Below are positions 24,105 through 37,239 of a DNA stretch of 64,000 bases, piece by piece. A program made the position numbers and the translations under genes. This DNA is from Loxodes magnus (Eukaryota > Ciliophora > Karyorelictea > Loxodida > Loxodidae), in NCBI GenBank assembly GCA_946699065.1, contig CAMPDV010000209.1, positions 186,001 to 250,000 on the forward strand. The letters are read 5' to 3'. Position 1 is the first letter of the stretch; every line of letters starts with the position of its first letter. The notes under the pieces were generated by a model. It was not told where the DNA came from and did not search any database. It saw nothing but the letters and a program-made list of their open reading frames with translations.

Positions 24105-27100
24105 TTTACTTTTTTCTCTCCTGTAAATTAGAAAACTTTATGACGCTTATTTTCCTTTCGTCACTTATCCCTCCAAGAATTCGACGGCTATATTTCCAAG
24201 CAGGTGCTAAAAAGTATAAAGGTTATTTAAAAGGCTGCCAATTTTATTATTTTAAATAGCTGAGAATACTCCTAGCAAAGCTTCAAAATACGGCTAGATT
24301 ATTTCTTCGAATTTCGTATTCCTCTCATTCTTAATGATCTTGTTATTTTTCAAAGTTTGTGCTGTTAGTTACTTTTAAATTATTTTATATTTTCCTTGGA
24401 GCTTTTCTTTAAATCTTTTTATTATTGTTCAAAGTTTTGACATATCCAAAGGGGTGAAGAGCATTCAGATGTTGTAACGATAGCATATTCTTCACTTAAG
24501 AAATTTAATTAAGTATATATAAATCTTTCCTATTTGATTAAATCTTTTATTGCCACTAAATATACTTTAAGTTCTTAAAATAAATTTGGGTAATTCTATA
24601 AGCTTGAGTCCATCCATTTATAAGGTGACTAAAAACACAGTTTCATTAGATTCGAACTCCATGAATTGTCTCTAGAGAGGACTATAAGCAAAAATAGTAA
24701 AACTAGGAGGCACATAAAATCACAATCCTGAGACTGTATAAATATAATTAAATTCAAGGCTTCGCTTATTTGTTCTGCTATACTTTAAAAAAATTCTACT
24801 TCTTGAAATATTTATTAATCATTAGCTTACTTGGCTTTCTAGATCTCCCTTTCTTATTTTTTGACGTTCTAGACTTTTTGCTCAAATTAATGCATTTTTC
24901 TATTAAGTCTAAAACTATTATTTCTTACTAATTTAAGCTCCTAAATTAATTTGGCAATTTTAGTATTTTGTTCTGTTTACTGCTAATTTTTATTTTACTA
25001 TTAAATCTTAATCTGCTCCTCTTTTTAATATTCTACTTCTGATTTAGTTGTCACATTAAATTGTTTTTGTTCTAAGTTTTAATTTGGTTTTATTTAAAAA
25101 TCTTTTATTAGCAGGCTTTATTTCTACTCTATTAACTATGCTTTTATCTCTTTTTTATCCAGTTAAAATGTTAATCAGAGTATGTCTTAGATAATCTAGA
25201 TTAAAGATATAATCGAAAAACTAGCGAATTTTTAAATATAAGGACTGTAATTCTTCCGCTCAAAGATTTAAGCTTAACATTTATCCTATAAACGTAGAAT
25301 ATAAGAAATTTCTTGCAACTCTAATGAATTTATACATCATTTAGTTTAGATTCTCACAAAGGTTTCTATATTTGATTTAGCATAATTAGTAAGTAAAGTT
25401 TGGGCTATTTATTAATTATGCTCTGTTAATCAATGCTTGATTATAATATTTTGATATGCTTATTTTCTATTATTTTAGAAATTAAGTCTTTAGTTACAAG
25501 AACAGACAAGAACTTTAAAAACTCTTAGATAGTCTCAAGCAGCTTTAGAGAATCTTTTAAGAATATGTGGCATTTTTTTTATCGTTAGAAGGCTATTGGT
25601 TAAATTCAAGCTATTATGACAAACCAGAATTATATTGTTCAGTCTATAATTTAATTAAAGTTTCTGGCTTTAAAGGATCAAGTTGGTTGATAAGAACTAT
25701 TTGATTAAGCAGCTAAATTTGTTACTTACTGAGCAAACTTTTCTAAAATATCCCTTTGTTCCTTCAAAATCTTAAGCTTAAGGAAGGTTATTTTCTGCGT
25801 ATTCATATGAGATATTCTTTTACTCTTACTAACTTGGATTTATTGACTTCTGAGTCTCTTTGTGGCCTTCAATTTTACGAGTAGTTAATGGTTTAAAAGT
25901 TTTCACCTTCTTGTAATAAATCCTATATTTCTATAATTTATTTAAACTACCAATAAAGCAGATTTTCTATATTTTTTTAAGGAAAATAGTCTATTTTTTC
26001 TACAACTTTTGCAAAATTTGTGCTATAATTTCATTTTATCCTTGTGAATTTATTTTAAAAAATTAACTGAAACCTGTTTAGATTTTCTAGCAAATCATAC
26101 TAGAAAGCTTTCACTTTTCTTTAACTAGATTTATTAAATACTTATGATTTTTCGAGTATGTTTTAGATATAATTTAGATAGATATGATCCCAAATTTGAT
26201 TAAATTATTTATAATCTAGTCAATTATCGGTTTAAACTTTTCTTGTATTTCTCAAGGATTAGCAAGTAGAGTTTTTAGATCTAACTTAGATAAATTTCAA
26301 TAAATTTCGCTTAATTTTTTTACGCTCTAAATAAGATTCTCGTAAGTTTGGATTTCATCAAAGTAACTGACTATTTTATATTTTTCCAATAAGAAGCTTC
26401 TTTTTATGTTAGATAAATATTCCAGATATTTCTATTTAGAAATTTTAGTATTTTACTCTTAATATTTAGTCTGTGATTATTTTAAAATTGCAAATGTTTC
26501 TAAATAATCTTACTATCTTATTTAATTTATCAATCCTGCTACTACCAACTAATTTTCTTTAGTCTATTTTCTAAAATCTTAAGAATATACTCAATTACTC
26601 ACTAGCTTCACTTAAATTTTATTTTTTTACTATTTATATATTTTTAAGCGCTAAAAATTATTAGTCTCTTCATCTTAAAAAATCTTAAGAGTTAATGAAA
26701 AGTATAGGTGCATTTCAATGCTAGCTAAGACTGACTCAGACTTAAATCACTATACTAGTTCTACTCTACTTAATATTTTCCAGCCTAATTAATTATTACC
26801 TATACTTTAGTTACTAACTGAAAGAAAGGAAATCAGAATAAATTATTTCACACTTTTCTTTAATAAAAGGAATTTTTCCTTTTTGTTTGGAGATGCTAGA
26901 TAATTACAATATCGACTAAATAGAAGCAGAAACTTTGAAGAATAACTCCTTGGTTTTCTGGATTTATTATATCTATAGCTCTTTTACTTAGAATAAACCC
27001 CCTAATGTTTTTTAGAGAGAAATATAAAGTGCACTTCAGAATAAAAAGTTTTCTAAGCTTTTAGTTTTTTAAATAGTAAACTAATTTATAATTACTTCTT

Positions 27101-27371
27101 TTGATAGTCTAAATATTAGCTAAGTCTTTAACTTATTTCTATAAAGGAGTTTATATTCAGCTTTAGCTTTTATAGCATCTATTTTATTTATTTTTTAAAT
27201 GTAAAATAACCAAATCTCAAAGAGCTACTCAACCAAGATATTTAAGAATCTTATAATTAAATAGGAATTAGAAATGTAGGAATAATAATGGCTATTCTTA
27301 TTTTAATCTTTAGAATTATCTTTCTTGCAGTTGTTGTTCTTAGCTAAAGTTGTTGGTTTTTTAAGTTTCAT
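24105..27371 (-). pseudogene. Long coiled-coil protein, frame interrupted many times
   Basis: Over 3.2 kb the minus strand gives long, well-formed stretches in changing frames. From ATG 27371 it starts MKLKKPTTLAKNNN. Later stretches are LNRFQLIFQNKFTRIKWN near 26050, LLEFLQTL-like and KDSLKLLETIQEFLKFLSVL near 25540, KSEVEYQKEEQIKIQQQNKN near 25000, SPYKWMDSSLQNYPNLFQEL near 24600 and KFEEIIQPYFEALLGVFSAI near 24280. Helical, heptad-like Lys/Gln/Leu segments dominate residues ~500-850. At least six frame changes are needed. No family is recognised. It may be a pseudogene, or a live gene with uncorrected indels. Confidence 0.6.
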
Positions 27372-27374
27372 ATT

Positions 27375-29775
27375 GTTTATATGCGAAATGCATAATTAAT
27401 GATCTCTTAATTTATTTATTCTATTAATAATATTCCCTTTGCTATTTAGACTTATTTTCTACTGATACTTATTAATAAACAATGTATGGTAAATGAATAA
27501 TTAAATCTAAGTCTCTTGGTTTATTCTAAGGGTATAGCATAATATTATATATTTGTTTAGTATCTTTGTACTATCTTAGATTTAAACTAGAAGTAGTAAA
27601 TTAATTGGATTTAATGTAGAAGTAGGTAGTAGTAAGAGTATGGTTATATTTAATAGTAATATTGGTATTAAATATTGGTAATATTAATTTAAATAATAGA
27701 TATTTACTTAGTTTATTAGTTTCTATTTAGCATACTATTAGTTATTTACTCTTAGTATCTATTATATTAAGCTTATATTTTAGTATTCTTTAGATTTATT
27801 ATCTAACTAATTTACTAGAATGCATTACCATTATTAAAAACTAAATTTACTACTTCTATTATCATAAGAGAATTAGGTGCAAGTAAAGTAGGAGGTTTCC
27901 TTATAAAGGGATTACTTTAATTCAATTAATTCTAAATGCTTTTATCATCAATAGTTGTCTTAATTCAAGAATCAATTGCTAAAATACCTTAGAAGAAGAA
28001 CCTTTTTATTAATTTTATGGATACTTTGTAATTATAACTCTCTTTATTGCTTTGATTCTATTTTAACTTAATTAAAGAATGAATATAATATCTTCTTTAT
28101 AATATACTAAGCGTACAAGTAATATATTGTGTATAGAATTATTAGAGATATGCACATTTAATAAATTTAATAAAAGAGAATTAGAAAAGTAATAGATTAC
28201 TAAATAGAAACTTTTAGTTAAATAGTAGGCTAATTTTTAATTAAGATACAGTCAATTCTAAAAGTTCTCTAAATTAATTTAAAAAGTACTATGGAATTAA
28301 TAATAATATTTTAATTTTATCCTAAAGATAAAGATAATTAAACTAATAATAGAGAGCTTCAATAGCTAAAGGATTATATTAATATTTTATTAACGTTATA
28401 ATAATTAAATATATCAGAAAGCTGTATAAGATAGCTTTATTTTAAAGCATTAGACTTAATTGAACCTATTATTTGCTTAGCATTTAATAATCTTAAGATA
28501 ATTAAGAAAACTAGTTATTAGCTATATAAAATAATAATCCAATATTATATAATCTATTAGGGTTAATTATCTTTATTATTAAGTTAATATGCAGGCTTTC
28601 AATTATTAATTTGAAAATAATAAATTGAATATATGTTTAGTTAACTATTTATATTTCTTTATATTTGAAAGGAAAAATAAATAAATTTCTGGAGATTAAA
28701 TATTTTAATATTTAATTATCTAGAGGATATTAACTAAGTTTATTTAATTATTATTTAGTTATAATAAGCTTTAAGCAGTTTATATTTCTATTATTTTAAC
28801 TATTTAAACCATAAAATTATTTTGTGAGCTTTTTACTTTTTATTTGTCTAAAGCTAATAATGGTAATTTTTAACATTTTGGTTAAAGAAATAAAAAATAA
28901 ATTTAAATTTGAGAAATTTGATATTTTAATTTATTTATCTAGTTAAAAAGTATCATAAGTCTCTAAAGGAATATAATAATATCCTCTAATTTAAACATAC
29001 TCCTAGCAAAATTAAAAGGTATAGTATAATAAAATAGCTAAATTGCTTTGCATTAAATAAGTTTAATTATTTTACTCAAAAACACTGATTTTCATTTTAA
29101 GTTATTATAAGTTTATCAATTATATTTTTAAAGCTACCTCATTTTTTCTTCACTAATAAGCATAGATAGCAATTCTAACATACTTAAAATAACTATTTCT
29201 TAAAAAGCTTTAGTTTTAATTTATTTTTTAGGTTTTGATGTCTAAGTAATTTAAAAGGATCTCTTAAATTTAGCAAAATAAATATGATTTTTTAAATTTA
29301 AAGTATTTATTCATTTCTTAGTTTTTGATAATTATAATAAGTTAGAAAATGCTTAATTCTAAGCAGCAGCTATTTATGCTGAATCGATATTTTTAAGTGG
29401 TTTTAATTTTTTTGTTTAGAAAAGTATTATTATTTCCCTTATATAAAGCATTGTAGTGATTTTTAAATGTATAAATAATTAGTTGTAAATGAATATTAAA
29501 GAAATGTACTATATATAATTAAGAATTATATATCTCTATAACTTAATTATTAACCTAATTTTATATTTAAATATATCAGAAACTTTATTTTCCTTTATTC
29601 AATTTTCCTTAAATCATAGGCAGGATTTTAGGCTGCTCTGAGAAGAGTTAATATGTTAAGCAATACTGATATATATAAAAGCTTAATTATATGTGATATA
29701 TTAAGAATTTTTCCTACAAACTTATCTACAATTCTTTTAGATATATTAAGATAATCTCGAACATTAATATCAATT
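27375..29775. other. A+T-rich spacer
   Basis: About 2.4 kb with no supported gene. A plus-strand stretch around 29240-29420 reads slightly better but has no recognisable motif. Confidence 0.5.
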
Positions 29776-29779
29776 TATC

Positions 29780-32400
29780 AAAAGTTACATCTAAGACAAT
29801 GCTGATTAAACATTAGAATCCTTTATTCCAGACTCAAATTATAGCAAACTTCCTCGAAATCTAATAAAGAAATATATAGAAGCTAAAAGGGTTAATTCAG
29901 TATATAAAGAAGCTCACATTAATTTGGAAGAATAAATTAATAAGTAACTAATCTTCATGAGACAGATAAACGACTTTAAAAAGACTTCAAGTATAATCTA
30001 AGAAAGTTTAGAAAAAGTAAAGCAAAAAAGAAATTTCTACTTCTAAATGGAGATGCTAAGGAAATGTTTTCACATGCTATAAAAATTATAAATCCTAAAA
30101 AGGGAATTAAATGAACTTTAATTAAGAAATCAAAAATAAATTCATTGATTTATGGGAGAATTGTGTTTTTAACAAGCATTCTAATCTAACTCAATAATGA
30201 ATAAATCTTAGTAATCAAAAACTAAATAAAATATACGATAGTATTCAAGAAATTAAAGATGATCCACTCTCATATTTATAAGGATTTTTACCATACAAGA
30301 AATATAAGAATTATAAAAGCAATTCCGAATGGAAAAGCAGCTGGTCTATATGGAATAAAAGGTGAACTTCTGAAATATGGTGGATTATATTTGTTAATAA
30401 TTCTTCATTCTTTTCTGAATAATATATTAAGACTTGGAAGAATCCCTTAGGAATTAAATGCATCAGTGATAATTCCAATATTTAAAAAGGAAATAAAGAG
30501 GATTGGAAAAATTGACAATCTATTTCTCTTATTAATACTATTCTAAAATTATATGATAAAACTTTAACAAAAATACTATACAATCTGATTTATTAGAGAA
30601 ATTTAATTCCCCCTTCATAAATGGGATTTATGAAAAATAGATAAACAACTTAATAGATTTGAATAATATAACAAATAATTGATTCTATATGAAACGTACT
30701 AAAGGTAAGACTAAACTGATAGTAACACTGTTAGATGTTGAAAAAATGTTTGACTCAATAGAAAGAAGATTTCTGTTTAATCAACTTAAGAGAGTTAAAC
30801 TACCATTTGAACAAATAAAAGCCTTAGAATCGTTTTACAAAATCTAAACTCTTCATTTATTATAGATGGAAATATCACTAGAAAGTTATAATACAACAAT
30901 GGAGCTATGTATGTAAGCTAGCAGGAATTGTTTTAGCATTGTTGTATTATGATATAGTAATTAGATATTTGGAAAGCAAAAGTACCTACCTGGGATTCAA
31001 ATGCTAGGATTCGAGTATTAGCTTCGCTTGCAGAGAATGGGCAAATGATCTGATTCTTCTTTCCAAATCTGCAAAGTAGATGTAGGAGTTAATAAATGAA
31101 ACAAGTAAGATTTTTGCATAAACTCACTTAAAGATCAATGTTACCAAATCTGAATACATATAAATTTTAAAGAAACATTATAAATAATAAAACTTAAATT
31201 TATGATTAGAAATTTAACCAATTATTTAAAAAGAAAAAGTAACATATTTAGGTGTAATTCTACATAAGAAGAAGAATTTTAATCCTCATTGTAGAGAAAT
31301 CGCGTTCAAGTATAAAGCTGCAATGAAAAAGCTGTTTTTTAACTAATGAGATATAAGAATGTGACTCCTTGACATTTTAAAACTTAACAGACTTTTTTAC
31401 ACTACCTAAAAAGAATATGGAGGAGAACTAGTATCATGGTTTATTCAAAAAGGAATAACTGGAGTTTTGAATAGAATTGAGTCAAACGTGAGAATGATTT
31501 CAAGAAAAGCATTTTAAGCAGCAATTTCAACTTTTAACAAATCATGTTATATAGATTAAACTGGCTACCTTTTAAGCACATTATGGCAATGAAGTTTTTT
31601 TATTATAATATAAAATGAAATAAGAAAGCATTTATTTTCCAAGATAGAAAATAGGTTCTCTTTTCATTACCAACTGGAAAAAAGGGCTTCAATACTATGA
31701 TCAAATTTAGCAACTATCAGACCTCTATAGTATCAACCTGTAGAATTCCAAGATTAGTACAAATTAAGAAACCTTTACTAAATATATAAGAGACAAAATA
31801 CAAAAATATTTCTATATTACAGCTACTCAAAAGTTTAAGAGAATCAAAATAGCTAAAATATATACCAAGCAGTTTAGTAATCATAACCAATTTCCAGTAA
31901 TTACTTATACTAAGTTGAGCAAATAATTTAGACAAGAAATTATCAGTATATATAAACTTAGAACCTAATCCTATAATTTTCCAAAAGATCTTTAAGATCG
32001 TCACTATCTTATTGATAATCCCTACTGTATGTGTGGAGATTATGATACATTCGAGCATATTTTTAAATGTATATACTATTCTAATATAAGAGATTGACTA
32101 TATTATAAGATTAAGGATTTATAAACTCCTTTCAGAAGTCTTATTTGTATATTTAGATTTATAAATAAAAATATTTCACAAGAAACTTGTTTCAAGAAGA
32201 CTAGAATTATTAGAAATGGAAAAAGCAAAAAAGAAAGAAATAAAAGATGAGATTATAACAAGAGTAATTATAAATTGATGATATCAAGAATATAATTAAA
32301 AAACATTAAAAGCATTTACTAATATCTATAATTGAAGGCAGCAATTCTTGCAGTTATAGATCTACAAAAACTCTTTTAGTTTAAAATTTAAATTTAAATT
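29780..32400 (+). mobile_element. LINE copy B, 5'-truncated and decayed
   Basis: This is homologous to copy A ORF2 from about base 2365 onward. DNADQTLESFIPDSNYSKLP begins near 29800 (copy A: NNADQVLGSFIPDPKYNRLP). IPNGKAAG.YGIKGELLKYGG lies near 30325, DWKNW near 30500, DVEKMFDSIERR near 30740, and an active-site region CREWANDLILL at about 31030 where the first catalytic Asp is Asn. A partial CCHC region follows near 32030 and the 3' hairpin is at 32324-32361. Several frame changes and the truncation make it dead. The endonuclease and ORF1 are absent, as is typical of incomplete reverse transcription. Wherever copy A uses TGA for Trp, this copy often has TGG. Confidence 0.92.
32324..32361 (+). 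other. 3'-terminal hairpin of LINE copy B
   Basis: ATCTATAATT (32324-32333) pairs with AGTTATAGAT (32352-32361), ten pairs with one G-U. It is in the same position as the copy A hairpin. Three stem positions differ by paired changes relative to copy A. Confidence 0.65.
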
Positions 32401-32944
32401 AAAAAAAATTTAATTTTCTATATAATTCAAGATCAAAGTCTCAAAATATTTTTTAAAGAGTAATAATAATAAAAATTTAGTTTATTGCTCAAATTAATAA
32501 ATTAAAGTATAATAAAATATCTTTACTTTTTAGACTTGAATAAAAATCTAAAGAATTCAGTAGACTTCTTCATCGATTATTTATATTTAGTTATTTTAAC
32601 ATATTTTTTAATGTAAAAAATTTAGAATATGAAAATTTAAAAGTGACCAATATAGAATAATTTCAGTATAATCTAATTTCTTACTAATTAAAATACCCAA
32701 GCTTTTAATACTTTTTTCTTTAAATTTTAAAAATTTTCTAGTTTTTCATTCAAACCTTTTAATAATAATTAATATAAATACATCTTCCCATTATTATTTT
32801 TTATATTATAGCTTACAATATTATTATACTAAGTTACTTTGAAATATAAGCTTTTATATATCTATTAATTGTCACTTCTAAAATGTAGCAAATAAATTAT
32901 ATGGAATTAAGATATAAAGTTTAGTTATATCAATCTAGTAAATA

Positions 32945-33285
32945 AATAATAAATAAAATTAGAGAGCGTATAGCAACTCAATGGCGAGCAGCTCTTTTAT
33001 TAAGATTTTTAAAGTCAAAATAATTTTATTTCTGAAGTCTTCCACGGTGCTAGCATCTTTTTTGAGTCTTTTCTTCTATAGGGTGTGATCTGATACCTCC
33101 CTAAGAGACCTTAGTATCTGGTATATTTCATAGATAACATTACTTGATGCCTCTTTATTCTTTGTCTTCTTTCTTGGCTCCTACTAAGATTTTTGCTCGT
33201 TTCTTCTCCCATGGGACTTCCTGATACCAGATCTTAAGTCAATCTGAATTGGAGGATTGCTACTCCCTATTTATTTTATGTATAA
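32945..33285 (+). repeat. SINE-like repeat S4
   Basis: Head at 32962-33000 (GAGCGTATAGCAACTCAATG, then GCGAGCAGCTCTTT), body with CTAAGAGACCTTAGTAT near 33103 and end GGAGGATTGCTACTCCCTAT near 33265. This is the same block order as S1 read on the other strand. It lies 0.55 kb past the 3' end of LINE copy B; 32400-32940 is A+T-rich with nothing recognisable. Confidence 0.72.
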
Positions 33286-33289
33286 TGAT

Positions 33290-33770
33290 TTCATCTATAA
33301 ATAAGCACTTTTCTTAAGAGTTAAAGAGAAAATTAAGATTAATAATTAACATTAATAGAAGTCTTATATTCATATAACAATTATTTAAATACTTGATGAG
33401 AAACCATCTAGCTTTAAGAATACAGAATAAAGTAATAGGCAAATTTTATTAAGTATAATTATGATATTTCTCTATTATTTGCTATATAGCACAATTCCAT
33501 AGAGATTACAATTTTTTAATTAGTTAAGTTCTTAAACTTGTCAGTCACTTAAAAAATAATTGTGGTTGGAGTTGAGACTGTTTCTTATGATTAAGCTAAT
33601 ACTCTGTTCTGTTTATATATATAAATGGCTTAATTAATGTTAAGCTGTACTAATTTCAAAGTGGTTTATAATTATTACTATACACTAGCTTAATAAAACT
33701 TTATCTCCTAGGTTTGTTAAAAGAAAAAGGGTAATAATTTCTATAATTTAAAACATATTTAAACAGGTTG
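33290..33770. other. A+T-rich spacer
   Basis: No gene seen. It may contain the 3' end of the next gene if that gene terminates at the TGA at 33773. Confidence 0.5.
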
Positions 33771-33997
33771 ATTCATACTTCTAAAACTAAGAAACATGAT
33801 TGCTTTTAAATATCTACAAGGAAATTTAATTTCATTATTAAGAGGAATAATGCCTAATCTGAGAGTATATAAAATTTAAATATGGTGTAGTGATTCTCTT
33901 TTTGTAATTAAATAAGATTATTGCTTAAGTGATAAAGAGAGTTGTAGATTATTAGAAGATAGTGCAAAATAGCTTAAATAATAATTGGCATATTTTT

Positions 33998-35254
33998 TTA
34001 AATAGGTGTGGGATTTTCACTGAAATTATCAAAGCGATTTAGCAGATTTTTATTAGTGCAAGCATCAACATATTAAACATCTCCACTGTTTCCATAATGG
34101 ATAAATCCCCATTAACTTTTATCATTCATCATGCATTCTCTTGATAACAATCTTTTCCTTTTCGCTTCTTCCATTGGTAAATTAGAAACGATAAAAGACA
34201 AAATTACTCCTACCATGTTTCTGTTTATCTTTTTTAAAAGAATTTTTCTTGCTTAAGTGTAAAATGAAGTACTTTCTAAAGGTTTTTCGGGATCTACAAT
34301 AAAAAAGTTTATAAAAAGCCTTGACAGGGGTTCATTTGTATAGTTTTCTAGACTTAGAAATTTGTGAGGCAATTCATTAGAAAATACAATTGCGGATCCT
34401 TCTTTAACATCTACTGTTTTTGACATTTATATATTAATACTCTTAGCATAACCGGGATCTGGTCCTACTTTAGGGTGGAATACTACTTTATCAACAGGAA
34501 ATTAATCTATTTTTACGTAGTAAACTCCTGCAGCTACTATATTTTCTGTCTTTCCTTCTACATGTCATTTTCCTGAATACCATGATTCAGGAGCAATTAC
34601 ATATTTCTATGCTTTTACTACCACTTATAATTTATTCATTTAATTTTCTTTTACAATATCTAACTTCTTAAAAGCAGGAATCATAGCTTTGAAAACAGTA
34701 AATATGTGATTATAGAGAGTGACATTTTTTTGAATATCTAAGTTTCTTATTTCTCCTCCAATCTTTATTTATTCTTTTTCGTCTATTCAAACATCTACTG
34801 GAAACCATGCATACTTTGATCGCTCATTATTAAGCTCACTATATTCACATCTAAGCTATCTTTCAGTCTACTAAGTCTTTTATTGGTTTTTAACCGGAGG
34901 AGCAATGAAGTAGTTAGGATTGAGATCGGGATCTATGATATCTAAGACAGGTTTATCTTCATGCCAGTCATTAAGCTTTTATCCTAACTGCTCTAATTCC
35001 TACTCTAATTCTTCCTTGACTTTTATAGGCACAGGTAGTTATTCCGAAAAAAAGAGTGGATATTTCAAATTTGCACTTCCTCCATCACCATAAACTACGA
35101 ATTAATCTTCTCCAATTTAGGTAAAAATTTCATACGAACATTGTTGTTCTTCCTATTACTCTACTTTATCCTCTTGTTAAGGAATGCTTCATTCATATTC
35201 TTAAACGTTTTTTTATAATTATTTATCATTCTTATTTTGCATGCTTTCTTCCAT
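33998..35254 (-). CDS. DUF4246-type protein, about 418 aa
   Basis: One frame from ATG 35254 is open with TAA/TAG as Gln and TGA as Trp. The core VVVKAQKYVIAPESWYSGKW followed by HVEGKTENIVAAGVYY matches DUF4246, a family known mainly from fungi. The Trp of the WHVEG motif (residue 230) is encoded by TGA. LPMEEAKRKRLLSRE near residue 355 corresponds to the conserved family end. A weak acidic and Gln-rich N-terminus precedes. The molecular function of the family is not established. The end is uncertain: TAA 33998 follows closely, whereas the first in-frame TGA is at 33773. A 59-base GT...AG segment near 34015-34075 could also be an intron that brings in an earlier TGA. Confidence 0.82.
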
Positions 35255-35590
35255 TTTATTTTAACGGCAATCTAAGCTCACTAAAATATCTTTAATTCTA
35301 TATATAATTTAAAAGTATTTACTTATATTGCTTATACGCCTACAAAATACTAAAATTAGTGAGTTTATAATATGAAAATACTTGAAGAGAGATTATCTTT
35401 TCAGCGTAATGATACCATAATAGATTAATTTATTCATAGTGCTTATCTTTCATAATAGAACATAAAAAAATTAAAAATTAAAAAGATTAAAAACTAACAG
35501 GAACTTTTTGAAGTAAAGATTAGTAAGTTATCGTGCAAAATTAAAAGGTTAAACATAAAGAATTTTACATTTAATTAAATTTATTGGTAA

Positions 35591-36463
35591 GTTAAAAAAA
35601 GTTAAAAGTTAAAAGTTAAAATGCTTTGTTAAAGCCTTAGTAATCAGCCATCTGACCTATTCTGTTAGCTTGCCTCCATTAGTTTGTCTTGAATTCCTAC
35701 TAGACTTAGTTAGGCTGTGTAGCACTTCTTTAGTGTACCATCCTTTATATTCTGAATAGCTTTAGTCTTGCACTTAGCGTTCCTAATTATTTATCCAAGG
35801 ATTAAGATTTTAATTAAAGAATTTTTTTCTATAAATTTTTCCGCTTTATGTTGGATATATCCTAAATAGTTTTCTAAAAATATCTTATTTATTCTTTCTT
35901 TAAATTTCGCTTAGTTAGTAGCAGTATTTTCATTGGTGTTATTTATTGCACACGTAGCATTTTATTCTTCTTTTAAACTATTATTCCTGAAACACTTATT
36001 TATCTTAAATTTACTACTTATTTTAAATAAACGTTTACTGTTTATTTTAATTTGAGGCTTCATTTTCTATTTCCATAGGATCTGATCAATTCTGTTAAAA
36101 CGTAAATGGCGTTACCTGAATTGATTATTAAATTTGAAGAATTCTTTGTTCCAGTTTGTTTTCTATTTCTTATGATTATTAATATTGTTTCTCAAGTAAA
36201 GATGTTATTAGTTTTTCTAATTTTTCTACTTTATCAGTGAGGTATCTATTTTTGAACATAAACTTTTTTAATGACTTAGATAATATTTCTATTTGAGTTT
36301 ATGTCGGAAGTTTTTTTAATTCTGGATTTCCAAGTGGCTAATGTTCGTCGTATCACTCGAATTTCTCACTTTCACTCATTGTAATTATTTCGCTTTTTTA
36401 TTTTTTAGAGAATTTTCCTGTTTAAATATTTTGTTCAAAGTTCTGTTATTTCTTAGAAGCTAT
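35591..36463 (-). mobile_element. Half-LINE-like element, copy b (zinc-knuckle ORF plus repeat tail)
   Basis: About 870 bp, nearly identical to the inverted copy at 50391-51258. It begins (minus strand) at AATAGCTTCTAAG near 36463, carries an ORF from ATG 36379 and ends in tandem TTTTAAC units at 35591-35620, the kind of short-repeat tail made by LINE machinery. The protein starts MSESEKFEWYDEH, has a coiled coil (VEKLEKLITSLLEKQ) and a knuckle-like CYVC-NKQ-H-QWKY-C, one residue shorter than canonical. Beyond it the coding potential moves to a second, overlapping frame with an Alba-like look. No reverse transcriptase is encoded, so mobilisation must be in trans. Confidence 0.75.
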
Positions 36464-36542
36464 TTTTTATTTAATAATTTTAATTGATTAATATAATAAC
36501 ATATTGGCATTCTTATAATTTTTAACCTCTTACCGCCTATCT

Positions 36543-37234
36543 TCAGAGTGCTTCAAGAGACTAATATTAAAAGTTTAAAAGTTACTAAATTCCTCTTCCT
36601 AACTTGTTTGCTAATCTTCTGATCTCTGTTTTCTCTCTTATTTCTTTTCTTTTTTTACTTTAAATATTTCCTAATGCGTTCATGACATTTTTGTCTCTTT
36701 TAGGTTCAATTCCTATTTTTTTAATATTTTTTTGAATCTTTCAATATTCTAGTTTAAAGTTTAGAAAATGACTGCATCAACTATACAGATATCTCTAAGA
36801 GATAAAATAATAGTATATTTTCAATTTTCTTTTAAACTTTCTGATAATTTCTTCTATTTGCATTTTATCTTTTTTTGCTTTCGCGAGTCATATTTCTAAT
36901 ATAGTTAAAATTGATTTACTGCTAGTGCTAAATTTTTTTCACATCTCTATATTGTATCTTCTAAAAGCAACATCTTAAAAATTAAAAAATCTGCCTAAAA
37001 GTCCTCTAAACTTTTCATTACTTACAATCTCCACTTATTTTATAAAGAGCTAAGTTTTTCTTTTTTATATTAATGTTTAAAAATAGCAATTTTTAGTATC
37101 ATCTCATTCATTAAATTTGTAGATTTTATAATTTTTAATATTTCTTAGTATATCTACCTCCTTTCATACAAGCTTTTACCTACTTCCTTATTTAATTTCT
37201 TTATATCACTATACTAATTAAATATAATTATCAT
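36543..37234 (-). CDS. Hypothetical coiled-coil protein, about 230 aa
   Basis: From ATG 37234 the minus strand reads MIIIFNQYSDIKKLNKEVGK and LYERRQIYQEILKIIKSTN, then in a shifted frame EKFRGLLGRFFNFQDVAFRR and MQIEEIIRKFKRKLK, then in the third frame LRDICIVDAVIFQTLNQNIE and REKTEIRRLANKLGRG, ending at TGA 36543. Two frame changes are needed in 692 bases. The protein is mostly helical and charged; no family is recognised. It is 80 bp upstream of element copy b in the same direction, so it might belong to that element's neighbourhood, but the sister copy at 50391 lacks it. Confidence 0.55.
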
Positions 37235-37239
37235 TCAAA

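Noticed and set aside
31717-32058. 113-codon minus-strand ORF
   Set aside because: It lies antisense to the 3' part of LINE copy B, whose plus-strand reading matches copy A ORF2.
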